From Geodermatophilus sp. DF01-2 (GTDB taxonomy: Bacteria; Actinomycetota; Actinomycetes; Mycobacteriales; Geodermatophilaceae), in contig NZ_SPQN01000030.1 of NCBI RefSeq assembly GCF_004571065.1, forward strand, positions 1 through 41,080: DNA of 41,080 nt, given 5' to 3'. The translations under genes were made by a program, and so were the position numbers. Below the pieces are notes generated by a model, which was given only the letters and a program-made list of their open reading frames with translations, searched no databases and had not been told where the DNA came from. This document shows, piece by piece, positions 8,167 through 17,032 of the stretch (its first letter is position 1; each line of letters starts with the position of its first letter).

Positions 8167-8206
8167 GAGGGCCTGGTCCGTCCCGCACGGGGCGGGCCGG
8201 GCCCTC
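8167..8206 (+). terminator. Very long hairpin after copy B
   Basis: Arms at 8167-8185 and 8188-8206 pair over 19 positions, with only three G-U wobbles and a tight central turn. It lies 18 bp before the next ATG, so it probably ends moeZ transcripts. Confidence 0.55.
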
Positions 8207-8224
8207 GCGCTGTCTACTGACCAC

Positions 8225-8803
8225 ATGGCCGACTTCTCCGCGACCGAGCTGCTGGCCCTGTTCCAGCGCGCGCAGGCCGCCTTCACCGACCGCGTGGACG
8301 CGGTGGAGCCCGAGCAGTGGGACGGCGACGCGCTGCCCGGGTGGACCGTCGCCGACCTCGTCGCCCACCTGGTCTCCGAGGCGCTCTGGGCGCCGCCGCT
8401 GCTGGCCGGCGAGCCGTACGTCGACGGGCGCTTCCCCGACGACACGGCTGACCTGCTCGGCGACGACCCGCTCATCGGCTGGGAGAGCGCAGCGGACGCC
8501 GCACTGGCCGCCTTCGCCGAGGACCGGGCGCTGTTGCACACCGTCCATCTGCAGCGCGGTCCGACCCCGGCGGCCGAGTACATCGAGGAGATGACCGCCG
8601 ACCTCACGGTCCACTCCTGGGACCTCGCCCGCGCCACCGGCGGCGACACCGAGCTGGACCCGGCGATCGTCACGGCGTCCCTCGTCGTCGCGGACCGGCT
8701 GCCGGGGGAGGGCGTCCCGGGGCTGTTCGACCCGCCGCTGGACGTGCCACCCACCGCCTCGCCGCAGACGCGGCTACTGGCCCGGTTCGGCCGCCGCGGC
8801 TGA
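8225..8803 (+). CDS. Maleylpyruvate-isomerase-like / DinB-type metal-binding protein (TIGR03086-like)
   Basis: A 192-residue helical protein of the DinB / mycothiol-dependent maleylpyruvate isomerase superfamily. The N-terminal helix, the LPGWTVADLVAHLVSEALW segment (metal His48), a second ligand region AAEYIEEMTADLTVHSWDLARATG (His in TVHSWDLA) and the C-terminal half fit the actinobacterial TIGR03086-type family. The three-His metal site needs a structural check. Proteins of this family often use mycothiol or are of unknown function. Start ATG 8225; there is no good Shine-Dalgarno. Spacing to the next gene is 22 bp, so both may be co-transcribed. Confidence 0.8.
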   Translation: MADFSATELLALFQRAQAAFTDRVDAVEPEQWDGDALPGWTVADLVAHLVSEALWAPPLLAGEPYVDGRFPDDTADLLGDDPLIGWESAADAALAAFAEDRALLHTVHLQRGPTPAAEYIEEMTADLTVHSWDLARATGGDTELDPAIVTASLVVADRLPGEGVPGLFDPPLDVPPTASPQTRLLARFGRRG

Positions 8804-8825
8804 CCCGCCGCAGCCGGTACAGCGG

Positions 8826-9170
8826 GTGGACGACAATGCACCCCGGTCCCGCGCCAGGAGCACCGGCGGGCCGCCGTCCCCGGACGCCTCGCTGGACGTC
8901 GACGAGGCGGTGTTCGACGTCATCGAGCGCATCCCGCCCGGCCGCGTGAGCACCTACGGCGCCATCGGCCGGCTGGTCGGCGTCGGACCGCGTCGGGTCG
9001 CCCGCGCGCTGTCGCAGGGCGGGGGAGCGGTGCCCTGGCACCGCGTCGTGCGCGCCGACGGGACGGCGGCCGAGCCGGTCCGCGTCCGGCAGCTGAAGCT
9101 GCTCGCCGCGGAGGGTGTGCCCGTGCACGACGGCCGGGTCGACCTGGCCGTTGCCGGCTGGCCGGATTGA
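8826..9170 (+). CDS. Alkyltransferase-like protein (ATL), MGMT fold without acceptor Cys
   Basis: A 114-residue member of the O6-alkylguanine-DNA alkyltransferase DNA-binding domain family. The DNA-binding helix-turn-helix with its arginine finger is present (GRVSTYGAIGRLVG, then PRRVARAL). The acceptor motif PCHR is replaced by PWHRVV, Trp for Cys, so it cannot accept alkyl groups. ATL proteins bind alkylated guanine and hand lesions to nucleotide excision repair. It corresponds to Rv3204. The start is GTG 8826; the first 25 residues are low complexity. It is the last core gene before the accessory block; adnA, normally nearby in this gene order, resumes at 21347. Confidence 0.9.
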   Translation: MDDNAPRSRARSTGGPPSPDASLDVDEAVFDVIERIPPGRVSTYGAIGRLVGVGPRRVARALSQGGGAVPWHRVVRADGTAAEPVRVRQLKLLAAEGVPVHDGRVDLAVAGWPD

Positions 9171-9358
9171 TTGCCTCAGCCTGTGCCGATTGCAGGGGCA
9201 GGTGCAACACAGCGCCCTTCATCTCCGGGTTCGCGGTGGGTCGAGTTCGCCTTCAGACATGGCTGGCCGGGACAGTCGGAGGACGAGCCGCAAGTGGTGC
9301 ACCCCTGCGCGGACGCGACCAGCCGGGGGCGGCCGAGGAACGGCCGCATCCCCCTCGT
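9171..9358. other. Left junction of the accessory block
   Basis: A 188-bp gap between the alkyltransferase-like gene and the convergent FAD/Fe-S gene. I see no tRNA, integrase remnant or convincing gene. This is where conserved gene order breaks. Confidence 0.4.
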
Positions 9359-12226
9359 TCACTCGGCGTGCCAGGTCATGGTGTCGTCCACCTGTTTGCT
9401 GCGCCCCGCCTCGGCGAGCAACTCCGCGAGGTGGCGGCCCTGGCGGTCGCCGAGGTGCGTGAGCTGCGTCCGGCAGGAGAAGCCGTCGGTGAGGATGACC
9501 GCGTTCTCGCCGGCGGCCCGTACCGCGGGCAGCAGCGCGGTCTCCGCGACCGCGACGGAAACGTCGAAGTGCCCGCGCTCGGCGCCGAAGTTCCCCGCCA
9601 GTCCGCAGCACCCGCCAACTGCCGTCACCGACGCCCCGCCTCGGCGCAGCAGTTCGGCGTCGGCGCCGAAGCCCATGACCGCGTGCTGGTGGCAGTGTGG
9701 CTGCGCGACACCGTGGACCCCCGACAGGTCCGGCGGCCGCCACCCCTCGCGCGAGGTCAGCAGCTCGGCCAGCGTCCCGGTCGCCGAGGCCACCGCGCGG
9801 ACCCCCGGCGCGTCCGGCCCGAGCAGTTCTTCTGCGTCGCCGCGGAACACCGCGGTGCACGATGGCTCGAGCCCCACGATCGGCACGCCCGCCTCGGCTG
9901 CGGGAGCGAGCGCGTCGACGCTGCGCTGCAGCTGCTTCTTCGCCGCGTCGAGCTGGCCGGTGGAGATCCAGGTCAGCCCGCAGCAGACCGGCTCGTCGGG
10001 AATTCGCACGGAGAACCCTGCGCTCTCGAGCACCTCCACGGCCGCCGCGCCAACCTGCGGCGTGAAGTGGTTCGTCCAGGTGTCCACCCAGAGCACCACC
10101 GGGTCACCCGGAGCTGACTCGGGCCGCCCGGCGAACCAGTCCCGGAACGTCCGCTCGGCGAACTGCGGCAGCGGCCGTCGCGGGTCGATCCCGGCCAGTC
10201 GCTTGCCGAGCGCGGCAGACGGTCCCAGCCTCAGGAGCCGGTTGGTCAGCCGCGGCGCCCGCGACGCGAGCCGCGCCCACCGCGGCAGCCACCCCAGGCT
10301 GTAGTGCGTGCGCGGCCGCGGCCGCCGCTTGTACGACTGGTGCAGCACCTCGGCCTTGTAACTCGCCATGTCGACCCCGGTCGGGCAGTCGACCGCGCAT
10401 CCCTTGCACTGCAGGCAGAGGTCGAGGACCTGGTGCACCTCCGGCGACCGCCAGCCGCCGCGCACCTGCCGGCCGTTCACCATCTCCTGCAGCACCCGGG
10501 CCCGGCCGCGGGTGGAGTCCTTCTCCTGGCGGGTCGCGAGGAAGGACGGGCACATGACCCCGCCGCTGCCGGTGATGTCGGCGCGGCACTTCCCGACGCC
10601 GGTGCACCGGTGCACCGCGTTGGCGAAGTCGCCGTCGTCGTCGTCGTAGGCAAGCGCCAGCCCGCGCCGCACCGGCCGGGCCCCGGGAGCCCGCAGGTCG
10701 GCCGTCGCCGGGGCGGGATCGACGAGCACCCCGGGGTTGAGCAGGCCCTCGGGGTCGAACGCGCGCTTGACCGCGGCGAACGCGGCCAGCGCGGCCGGTG
10801 AGTACATCAGCGGGAGCAGCTCGCTGCGGGCCCGGCCGTCGCCGTGCTCTCCCGACATCGATCCGCCGTGCGAGGCCACGAGCCGCGCCGCGTCGAGGAG
10901 GAACTCGCGGAACACGCCCACCCCGCCCGGTTCGGAGAGCGGGAAGTCGATCCGGACGTGGACGCACCCCTCGCCGAAGTGCCCATAGGGCAGCCCCACC
11001 AGCCCGCGCTCGACCAGCAGGGCGTCGAAGTCGCGCAGGTATGCGCCCAGCCGCTCGGTCGGGACGGCTGCGTCCTCCCAGCCGGCGTGGAAGAACCGCC
11101 CGCCGGCCGGGCGGCTGGCCAGCCCGGCGCCGTCCTCGCGGATGCGCCAGAGCTGCGCGGTCTCCCCGCGGTCGGTGACCACCCGGGCGTCGAGGGCGCC
11201 CGCGTCGGCGGCCACCCTGCCAGCCAGGTCGGCGACCTCGGCTGCGGTGTCGCCGCCGAGTTCCACGAGCAGCCAGCCGGCCCCGCGGGGCAGGTCGGGC
11301 ACAAACGCCGGCCCGCGGCGCCGGAGCACCACGTCGACGATCCGCGCATCGAGGCCCTCGATCGCCTTGGGGCCGTGCCGGCGTATGGCGGGAGCGGCGT
11401 CGGCGGCACTGGCCATGTCGGGGTAGCCGAGGGCGAGGAGCGTCGTCACCCGCGGGGCTCGGGCGAGGCGGACCGTGGCGCCGGTGAGCACGCCGAGCGT
11501 GCCTTCCGTGCCGACCAGCGCGCGGGCGACGTCGAACGCATGCTCCGGGAGGAGGTGCTCCAGCGAGTAGCCGGACACCTGCCGGCCGAACCGGCCGAAC
11601 TCGGTGCGGATCACCGCCAGGTTGTCGCGGACGACGTCGGCCAGCGCGCGCACGGCCGGGGACGACGCGGGGTCCGCCTGTGCCCGGGCCGTGATCCGCT
11701 CCCCGGCGCCGGTGAGCACGTCGAGCGCGACGACGTTGTCACTGGGCCGGCCGTAACCCAGCGACCGGCTGCCGCAGGAGTTGTTGCCGATCACCCCGCC
11801 GAGCGTGCAGCGGTTGTGCGTCGAGGGATCGGGGCCGAACCGCAGTCCGTGCGGCGCGGCGGCCCGCTGCAGGTAGTCGAGCACGACGCCCGGCTGGACG
11901 ACGGCGGTCGCCGCCTCGGGGTCGAGCGCGACGACTCGGTGCATGTGGCGGGAGAAGTCGAGCACGAGACCCGGGCCGACCGCGTTCCCCGCGATCGAGG
12001 TGCCGCCGCCCCGTGGCGTGACCGGGACTCTCAGAGAGCGGCACACCGACAGGGCGGCCTCCACGTCGTCGGCGGAGCGGGGGAAGGCCACCGCCTGCGG
12101 CACGACCCGGTACAGCGAAGCGTCGGAGGAGTACTCGGCCCGGGCTCGGCTGGAGGAGTCCACCTGCACTCCGGCCGACTCCAGCCCGGCAGTCAGGTCC
12201 CTGATCAACGTCGCGGGGCTACTCAT
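9359..12226 (-). CDS. Fused FAD-linked oxidase and Fe-S/CCG dehydrogenase (GlcD-GlcF / YdiJ-like)
   Basis: A 955-residue fusion. Residues about 35-260 are the FAD-binding domain (PRGGGTSIAGNAVGPG, 71-86; GVIGNNSCGSRSLGYG, 144-159). Residues about 260-505 are the FAD-oxidase C-terminal domain with the metal or substrate site GHFGEGCVH (His416, Cys421, His423) and GEHGDGR. Then come Fe-S ligands: Cys541, Cys547 and Cys559, then CLQCKGCAVDCP (Cys604, 607, 610, 614), and two CCG modules (VCCGLTW at 748, GGCCGLAG at 873). Such fusions oxidise D-2-hydroxy acids and pass electrons to a membrane acceptor. Start ATG 12226 has AAGGA upstream and overlaps the MmgE/PrpD gene by 8 nt. It is the last gene of the ten-gene run and probably its oxidative step; the substrate is unknown. 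Confidence 0.88.
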   Translation of the reverse strand: MSSPATLIRDLTAGLESAGVQVDSSSRARAEYSSDASLYRVVPQAVAFPRSADDVEAALSVCRSLRVPVTPRGGGTSIAGNAVGPGLVLDFSRHMHRVVALDPEAATAVVQPGVVLDYLQRAAAPHGLRFGPDPSTHNRCTLGGVIGNNSCGSRSLGYGRPSDNVVALDVLTGAGERITARAQADPASSPAVRALADVVRDNLAVIRTEFGRFGRQVSGYSLEHLLPEHAFDVARALVGTEGTLGVLTGATVRLARAPRVTTLLALGYPDMASAADAAPAIRRHGPKAIEGLDARIVDVVLRRRGPAFVPDLPRGAGWLLVELGGDTAAEVADLAGRVAADAGALDARVVTDRGETAQLWRIREDGAGLASRPAGGRFFHAGWEDAAVPTERLGAYLRDFDALLVERGLVGLPYGHFGEGCVHVRIDFPLSEPGGVGVFREFLLDAARLVASHGGSMSGEHGDGRARSELLPLMYSPAALAAFAAVKRAFDPEGLLNPGVLVDPAPATADLRAPGARPVRRGLALAYDDDDGDFANAVHRCTGVGKCRADITGSGGVMCPSFLATRQEKDSTRGRARVLQEMVNGRQVRGGWRSPEVHQVLDLCLQCKGCAVDCPTGVDMASYKAEVLHQSYKRRPRPRTHYSLGWLPRWARLASRAPRLTNRLLRLGPSAALGKRLAGIDPRRPLPQFAERTFRDWFAGRPESAPGDPVVLWVDTWTNHFTPQVGAAAVEVLESAGFSVRIPDEPVCCGLTWISTGQLDAAKKQLQRSVDALAPAAEAGVPIVGLEPSCTAVFRGDAEELLGPDAPGVRAVASATGTLAELLTSREGWRPPDLSGVHGVAQPHCHQHAVMGFGADAELLRRGGASVTAVGGCCGLAGNFGAERGHFDVSVAVAETALLPAVRAAGENAVILTDGFSCRTQLTHLGDRQGRHLAELLAEAGRSKQVDDTMTWHAE

Positions 12227-13595
12227 GACTGTCCTTCGCGTGTGACTCGGTGAGGTCGGGCGGCGCCGTCCCCGGCGCCGCGTACAGGTCGTCGGTGAGG
12301 AGGCGCAGGTCGCCGCCGGGCTGTGGCGCCGCGGCCACCAGGGCATGGAGCCGCTGCGCCCGCTCGCGCCCGACGACGGGCTCGGTGTAGGACCAGTACT
12401 TGGCGGCCAGGTCGCCGTCCGCCAGAGGATCCTCCGGATCCCCGCATGCTTCGACGAGGCCTGAGGTCAGCCGGCGGCCGTCGGCGAGCCGGACGGTCAC
12501 CCGGGCTTGGCGCCGCGCCGGGAATGCCTCGCTCATCTCGGCGCACTCGGTGACCGTCATGGTCCGGGCGAGTCTGCGGATGACCGCGTCGGTCTCGGGC
12601 AGCTCGGTGACGTCACACGGAAGCAGTCTCCCGCGGGCAGCGGCCACCGCGACCGGGAACGGCAAGCTGTACTGCGCTTGCTCGGTTGTGAGCGGTTCAC
12701 GAACCGCCAGCCGGGTGGCCAGGCGGAACGTCTGCACGTCGATGTGTTCGATGGCGGCCGCGGCGAGCCCGTTGCCCTCGACGAGTGAGATCACTGCGTC
12801 AACAGCCGGATGCGCCCATCGGCACACCGGGTACGGCTTGACGTACTGCTCCAGGATTCGCCACGTGCTGCCGAGGTCGCTCCACAGCCCGCTCGCGGCG
12901 CTTTCGACGAGGGCCGGCGGCGCGCCGGTGAATCCCTGACTGGCCAGCAGCGAAGCAGACACACCTGCCTGGCAGCCCCCGGCTGAGCTGTCCTTGACCA
13001 TCGTCGGGTGGTCGAGCACCCGGGTCATCGGCCCCCGCGGCGCGTGGTATTCGGCGATGCCGAGCGCGTGGCTCACCTGCGCGGCATCGAGCGCGAGGGC
13101 TCGGCTGCCGGCCGCAGCGGCCCCGACCGCGTTCCACGCTCCAGAGCTGTGGTAGTCGCCTGCGCTGGCGTGCAGCGCGATGCCGGCGCGAGTCGCGACC
13201 TCGTACCCGACGACCAAGGTGGTCAGCAGGTCCATGCCGTCGCTGCTGAGGGGATCGAGGAGGGCGAGCGCCGCGGGCAGGACGCTCACGCCGGCGTGGC
13301 CCTTGGTGAGCCGGTGCCCGTCGTGCGCGTCCATCGAGTCGATCGCCGCGGCGTTGGCGAACGCCGCGCCGACCGAGCTCACCGGCCGGCCGTCGAACAG
13401 CAGCCGGGCGGTGCGCCCGGCCGGCAGGAACTGGTCGAGCGCATGCTGACGCGCAATCCGGGACAGCTCTGTCGTGCTACCGGCCGCTGCCACCGCGACC
13501 AGGTCCAGCAGGCAGCGATGCGCGCACTCCACCACCGCAGCCGGCAAGTCCTCGAACTCGAGCTCCCGGATGAATTCCGTGACGCCGGAGCTCAC
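12219..13595 (-). CDS. MmgE/PrpD family protein
   Basis: A 458-residue protein of the MmgE/PrpD superfamily, which includes 2-methylcitrate dehydratase, cis-aconitate decarboxylase and iminodisuccinate epimerase. Family features visible are the helical N-terminal domain with AFANAAAIDSMDAHDGH and TKGHAGVSVLPAALAL, the conserved KPYPVCRWAHPAVDA strand, and a C-terminal domain with VTVRLADGRRL. The likely reaction is dehydration, isomerisation or epimerisation of a multi-carboxylate. The start is GTG 13595, overlapping the stop of the upstream gene as GTGA, so translation is probably coupled; its own 3' end overlaps the FAD/Fe-S gene. Substrate unassigned. Confidence 0.88.
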   Translation of the reverse strand: MSSGVTEFIRELEFEDLPAAVVECAHRCLLDLVAVAAAGSTTELSRIARQHALDQFLPAGRTARLLFDGRPVSSVGAAFANAAAIDSMDAHDGHRLTKGHAGVSVLPAALALLDPLSSDGMDLLTTLVVGYEVATRAGIALHASAGDYHSSGAWNAVGAAAAGSRALALDAAQVSHALGIAEYHAPRGPMTRVLDHPTMVKDSSAGGCQAGVSASLLASQGFTGAPPALVESAASGLWSDLGSTWRILEQYVKPYPVCRWAHPAVDAVISLVEGNGLAAAAIEHIDVQTFRLATRLAVREPLTTEQAQYSLPFPVAVAAARGRLLPCDVTELPETDAVIRRLARTMTVTECAEMSEAFPARRQARVTVRLADGRRLTSGLVEACGDPEDPLADGDLAAKYWSYTEPVVGRERAQRLHALVAAAPQPGGDLRLLTDDLYAAPGTAPPDLTESHAKDSHE

Positions 13596-14416
13596 CGCAG
13601 GAACAGCTCAGCGGGGACCGCCGAGGCGGCGGCGTCGAGCCGTGACCGCGGCACCCCGTGCGCCGCGAGAACGGCGATGAGCTGCTGCAGAGCCTCGGGG
13701 GGCGGAGGGGAGTCGGGCTGCCCGGCGTCGGAGGCGAGCACGAGCCGGTCGCCGGCGGCCCGGGCCACCTCCGCCAACATCTGGGGCGAGCAGCCAGGCT
13801 GGTGGAACAGCTGGTAGGCGGTGATCTCGACGTGGCCGCCGAGGTCGGCGAGCTCGGCCACCTCACCGGGGGTGAGCCCCGGCACGGTGTAGGACGGGTG
13901 AGTCAGCAGGACGCGCCGGATGCCGAAGTGCCGGGCGCGCTGAAGCAGCCAGGCGCACTCCGGCCCGCTGAGGTGCCCGGTCGCGAGCACGGCGTCGTGG
14001 TCGGCGACCAGCTGCAGCACGAGCTCGGTGACCCTTTCGGCGTGCGGCTCCACGGGCGGCACCGCGTACACCTCGCGCGACAGCCGGGTGTCCCGGTCGC
14101 AGAGCCGCGGCAGCCCGGCCCGCTCCTGGGTGTGCGCGTCGGCGCTCGGCATCCAGACGACCCGCCCGCCGGCGGCGAGTGCCGCGGCGGCCGCCGCGGG
14201 ATTGACGCCTCCGGCAGTCTGGTTCAGCGCGACGCCGCCGACGACGGCGAGGCCGGACCGGCGGGCCAGGGCTGCCGCGCGCCCTACGGTGGACTCGTAG
14301 TGCCCCTTGAGCACGAACCCGTCGAACCCCGCGGCGACGTAGCTCTGCAGGATGTCCTCGTCCTCGCCGATACGGTCAACGACGTCGGGCCCGGCATGGA
14401 CGTGCGAATCGAACAT
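13592..14416 (-). CDS. DUF6282-type metal-dependent hydrolase (amidohydrolase-like TIM barrel)
   Basis: A 274-residue metal-dependent hydrolase. Ligand candidates follow the amidohydrolase order: DSHVHAG at the very N-terminus (His5 and His7), Lys37 in VLKGHYES (possible carboxylated lysine), His in LATGHLSGPE, His in LLTHPSY, and Asp in LASDAGQPDS. There is no signal peptide. Expected chemistry is hydrolysis of a ring amide, lactone or similar bond. Start ATG 14416 lies 6 bp after the upstream stop, with a GAGGAGGA ribosome site inside the end of that gene. Assignment to DUF6282 is from pattern memory; membership in the metal-hydrolase superfamily is stronger. Confidence 0.78.
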   Translation of the reverse strand: MFDSHVHAGPDVVDRIGEDEDILQSYVAAGFDGFVLKGHYESTVGRAAALARRSGLAVVGGVALNQTAGGVNPAAAAAALAAGGRVVWMPSADAHTQERAGLPRLCDRDTRLSREVYAVPPVEPHAERVTELVLQLVADHDAVLATGHLSGPECAWLLQRARHFGIRRVLLTHPSYTVPGLTPGEVAELADLGGHVEITAYQLFHQPGCSPQMLAEVARAAGDRLVLASDAGQPDSPPPPEALQQLIAVLAAHGVPRSRLDAAASAVPAELFLR

Positions 14417-14422
14417 CGCCGC

Positions 14423-15277
14423 TCAGTCCTCCTCCTGCATCAGTGTCTCCAGCGCACGGCTGATGACGTCGAGACGGGCCTCGCGCAGCAGTGGCCACCG
14501 CCGGCGCAGCGCGCGGAGCTCGGTGAGGTCGAGGGTGGCCTCGGTCCGGCCCGGCTCGGTGCCGAGCCGGGCGATCTCCGCGCCGTCCGGGCCGAGGACG
14601 CGTGAGCCACCCCAGAACTCCTGCCCGCACTCCGTGCCCGACCGGTTGACGAACACCACGTAGGACTGCAGCACGACGGCGGAGTGGGCCAGCAGCAGCT
14701 CCCACGCCCGCTCGACCTGGACGACGGAGTGGCTGCGCACGCTGTTGGCAATGACGAACAGCACCTCGGCGCCGGAGTGCACCGCCAACCACGGCAGCGG
14801 CGGCTGCCATATGTCGTTGCAGATCAGGACCGCGGCCCGGGCGCCGCGGAGATCGAAGGACTGCAGCCGGCCGCCGGGGCGGAAGTGCTTGCGTTCCTCC
14901 CAGCCGCGGTAGGTGGGCAGGAACAGCTTGCGCTGCACGGTGACGCGGTCGCGATCGATGACGGCCGCGCTGTTGTACTGGTCGGAGCGGCGGTGTTCGA
15001 CGAAGCCTGCGATTACGGCTGGGCCGTGCTGGCCGAGACCGGCCAGCCGCTGGTCGTCAGCGGCGAGCGCGTCGACCTCGTCGAGGGCGCCCAGGAAGTA
15101 GCCGTGCAGGGCGAGTTCCGGGGCGACAGCGACATCGGTGTCGGTGAGCTGGTCGAGCTCGGCGTGCAGTTTCGCCAGGTTGCGTTCCACGCAGCCGAGC
15201 TGGGGCGCGGTCTGCAGCAGTGACACCCGCAGCTGCTTGCCCGCGTCCGCACCGCCGCCGGGAGCAGCCGGGGTCAC
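14423..15277 (-). CDS. Carbon-nitrogen hydrolase (nitrilase superfamily)
   Basis: A 284-residue amidase of the nitrilase superfamily with a complete triad: Glu54 (VAPELALHGY), Lys117 (VQRKLFLPTYRG) and Cys153 (LICNDIWQP). Length and motif spacing fit cytoplasmic amidases or N-carbamoyl hydrolases rather than membrane Lnt. It would cleave a terminal amide or carbamoyl group, releasing ammonia. Start GTG 15277 overlaps the upstream binding-protein stop as GTGA. Lying directly after an importer and before a metal hydrolase, it is probably an early catabolic step in the pathway; the substrate is not known. Confidence 0.88.
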   Translation of the reverse strand: MTPAAPGGGADAGKQLRVSLLQTAPQLGCVERNLAKLHAELDQLTDTDVAVAPELALHGYFLGALDEVDALAADDQRLAGLGQHGPAVIAGFVEHRRSDQYNSAAVIDRDRVTVQRKLFLPTYRGWEERKHFRPGGRLQSFDLRGARAAVLICNDIWQPPLPWLAVHSGAEVLFVIANSVRSHSVVQVERAWELLLAHSAVVLQSYVVFVNRSGTECGQEFWGGSRVLGPDGAEIARLGTEPGRTEATLDLTELRALRRRWPLLREARLDVISRALETLMQEED

Positions 15278-16233
15278 TGGATGAACCCCTGCTCGCGTAG
15301 CCAGTCGTTGGCCACCTGCTCCGACGTCAGGCCCTCGACGTCGACCTGTGCGTTGAGGGCCTGCAGCGTCTCGTCGTCCAGGGCCTCGCTCACCGGGGCG
15401 ATCACGTCGGCGATCTGCGGGAACTCGGCGATGACGGGCTCGCGCACGGTCAGTGCGGGGTTGTAGGCGGTGAAGAAGTTCCGGTCGTCCTCGAGCACCC
15501 TCAGCCCGAGTGCCTCGATTCGGCCGTCGGTGGCGAACACCTCACCGAAGCTGCAGGGGTCGCCCTGGTCGATCGCGTTGTAGATCGCTCCGGCGGCCAG
15601 CTCGGCAGTCTGCGCGTCGGGGAGGTCGAACTCGTAGGCCGCCTCCAGCCCGGGCCAGCCGTCGCCCCGGCCGAAGAACTCTGCGGCGCCGCAGAACGTC
15701 GCCTGCTGCGGGTTGGTCCGGGCGAGCTCGGCGTAGTCGGAGATCGTGGTGACCCCGAGCTCCTCGGCGGTCTCCTCGGCGACCGCGATCGCGTAGGTGT
15801 TGTTCGCCGGGGCGGGAGGGAGCCACACGACCTGGTTCTGCTCCTCGTCGGCCTCCGCCACGGCCTGGAACAGCTCCTGCGGGTCGCTGCTCGGGTCGGT
15901 CCGCTGGAGGTGGGTGATCCAACCCGTTCCGGTGTACTCCCAGTACATGTCGATTTCGCCGCTGAGCAGGGCGGAACGGGCGCTGTTCGTCCCGGACAGC
16001 CCGCACGTGCGCTGCACGTCGGCACCAGCCGATTGCAGCGCCTGGGCGGTGATCTCGCAGAGCACGAGCTGCTCGGTGAACTCCTTCGACCCCACGTTCA
16101 GCGTGGCGTCCTCCAGCGTGGCGCCTTCGGCCAGGGAGCCGGCTTCGACATCGGCGGCGGTTTCCTGGCCGAGCGCGCACCCAGTCAGGGCGACGGTGGC
16201 GAGTACTGCGGACAGGGCGAGACCTTTCGGCAT
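15274..16233 (-). CDS. OpuBC/ProX-type ABC transporter substrate-binding lipoprotein
   Basis: A 319-residue extracytoplasmic binding protein of the quaternary-amine uptake class. A short signal peptide ends in the lipobox LTGC (Cys19), so it should be lipid-anchored. The mature part starts with the family-typical LNVGSKEFTEQLVLCE and has MYWEYTGTGW, the hinge and ligand-cage region found in OpuC/ProX proteins. Four further Cys (CEIT, RTCGL, TFCGA, DPCSF) could give two disulfides. Start ATG 16233 has AGAGGA upstream. Relatives bind betaine, choline, carnitine or similar compounds, but neighbouring genes argue for a catabolic rather than osmotic role. The ligand cannot be named from sequence. 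Confidence 0.9.
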   Translation of the reverse strand: MPKGLALSAVLATVALTGCALGQETAADVEAGSLAEGATLEDATLNVGSKEFTEQLVLCEITAQALQSAGADVQRTCGLSGTNSARSALLSGEIDMYWEYTGTGWITHLQRTDPSSDPQELFQAVAEADEEQNQVVWLPPAPANNTYAIAVAEETAEELGVTTISDYAELARTNPQQATFCGAAEFFGRGDGWPGLEAAYEFDLPDAQTAELAAGAIYNAIDQGDPCSFGEVFATDGRIEALGLRVLEDDRNFFTAYNPALTVREPVIAEFPQIADVIAPVSEALDDETLQALNAQVDVEGLTSEQVANDWLREQGFIQ

Positions 16234-16276
16234 GGGGTCCTCTGCATCGTGAGATGGGCGTGGTCAGGAGCGGCGG

Positions 16277-17032
16277 TCAGAGCCCACGGGGGCGGAGCTT
16301 GTTCTCGGCGAGCCCGGCGAGCCAGTCGACGATCAGGGCGAGCGCGATGGTGAGCACGCTGCCGGTGAGCAGGATCGGCATCCGGTTGAAGACGATGCCG
16401 CTCTCGATGAACGTTCCCAGGCCGCCGGCGTTGGTGTAGGTGGCGAGCGCGGCCACGCCGACGTTGAGGATCAGCGCGACCCGGATGCCGGCGAGCATGA
16501 CCGGGACGGCGAGCGGCAGTTCGATCGTGGTCAGGACCTGGCGCGCGCTCATTCCCATGCCGCGTCCGGCGTCGATCAGGCTCCGGTCGACCTGTTGCAG
16601 CCCGACCATGGTGTTGCGCAGCACGGGTAGCAGCGCGTAGATGACGAGCGCGACGACGGCCATGGAGAAGCCAACCCCGACGAGGATCGCGAGGAGCACC
16701 AGCACCCCGATGGAGGGGATGGCCTGTCCCGCGTTCGCCAGTGCGAGGACCGGGGCGCCGAGCCAGCGGGCGCGGCGGCGGCTCAGCAGGATCCCCAGGG
16801 GCACGGCGATGACGATGACGAGCAGTGTCGAGGCGACGACGAGATTGATGTGTTGGATCGTCGCGTCGAGGATGGCGTCGGGGACGAGCACGCGCTGCTC
16901 GATGGAGTCCAGCGAGGCGACCTGCAGGTAGCCGAGCATGCCTGCGGTGAGGACGACGGCCAGGACGGGGAGCACCCAGCTGGCGACCGGTGCCTCGGCT
17001 TCGACGTCGATGACGCCCTCGGCCCTGCTCAT
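16277..17032 (-). CDS. OpuC-type ABC transporter permease (second)
   Basis: A 251-residue inner-membrane permease with about six hydrophobic helices, the first at residues 18-38 (WVLPVLAVVLTAGMLGYLQV) after a short acidic N-terminus. The coupling-helix (EAA-type) segment is DRSLIDAGRGMGMSARQVLTTIELPLAVPVM, matching the betaine-uptake permease family. Start ATG 17032 overlaps the ATPase stop as ATGA. It pairs with the 18050-18697 permease, giving a heterodimeric channel. A 43-bp gap with a ribosome site separates it from the lipoprotein gene. Confidence 0.9.
   Translation of the reverse strand: MSRAEGVIDVEAEAPVASWVLPVLAVVLTAGMLGYLQVASLDSIEQRVLVPDAILDATIQHINLVVASTLLVIVIAVPLGILLSRRRARWLGAPVLALANAGQAIPSIGVLVLLAILVGVGFSMAVVALVIYALLPVLRNTMVGLQQVDRSLIDAGRGMGMSARQVLTTIELPLAVPVMLAGIRVALILNVGVAALATYTNAGGLGTFIESGIVFNRMPILLTGSVLTIALALIVDWLAGLAENKLRPRGL

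Noticed and set aside
8826-9170. Active O6-methylguanine-DNA methyltransferase
   Set aside because: The acceptor Cys is Trp (PWHRVV), so it is an alkyltransferase-like protein.
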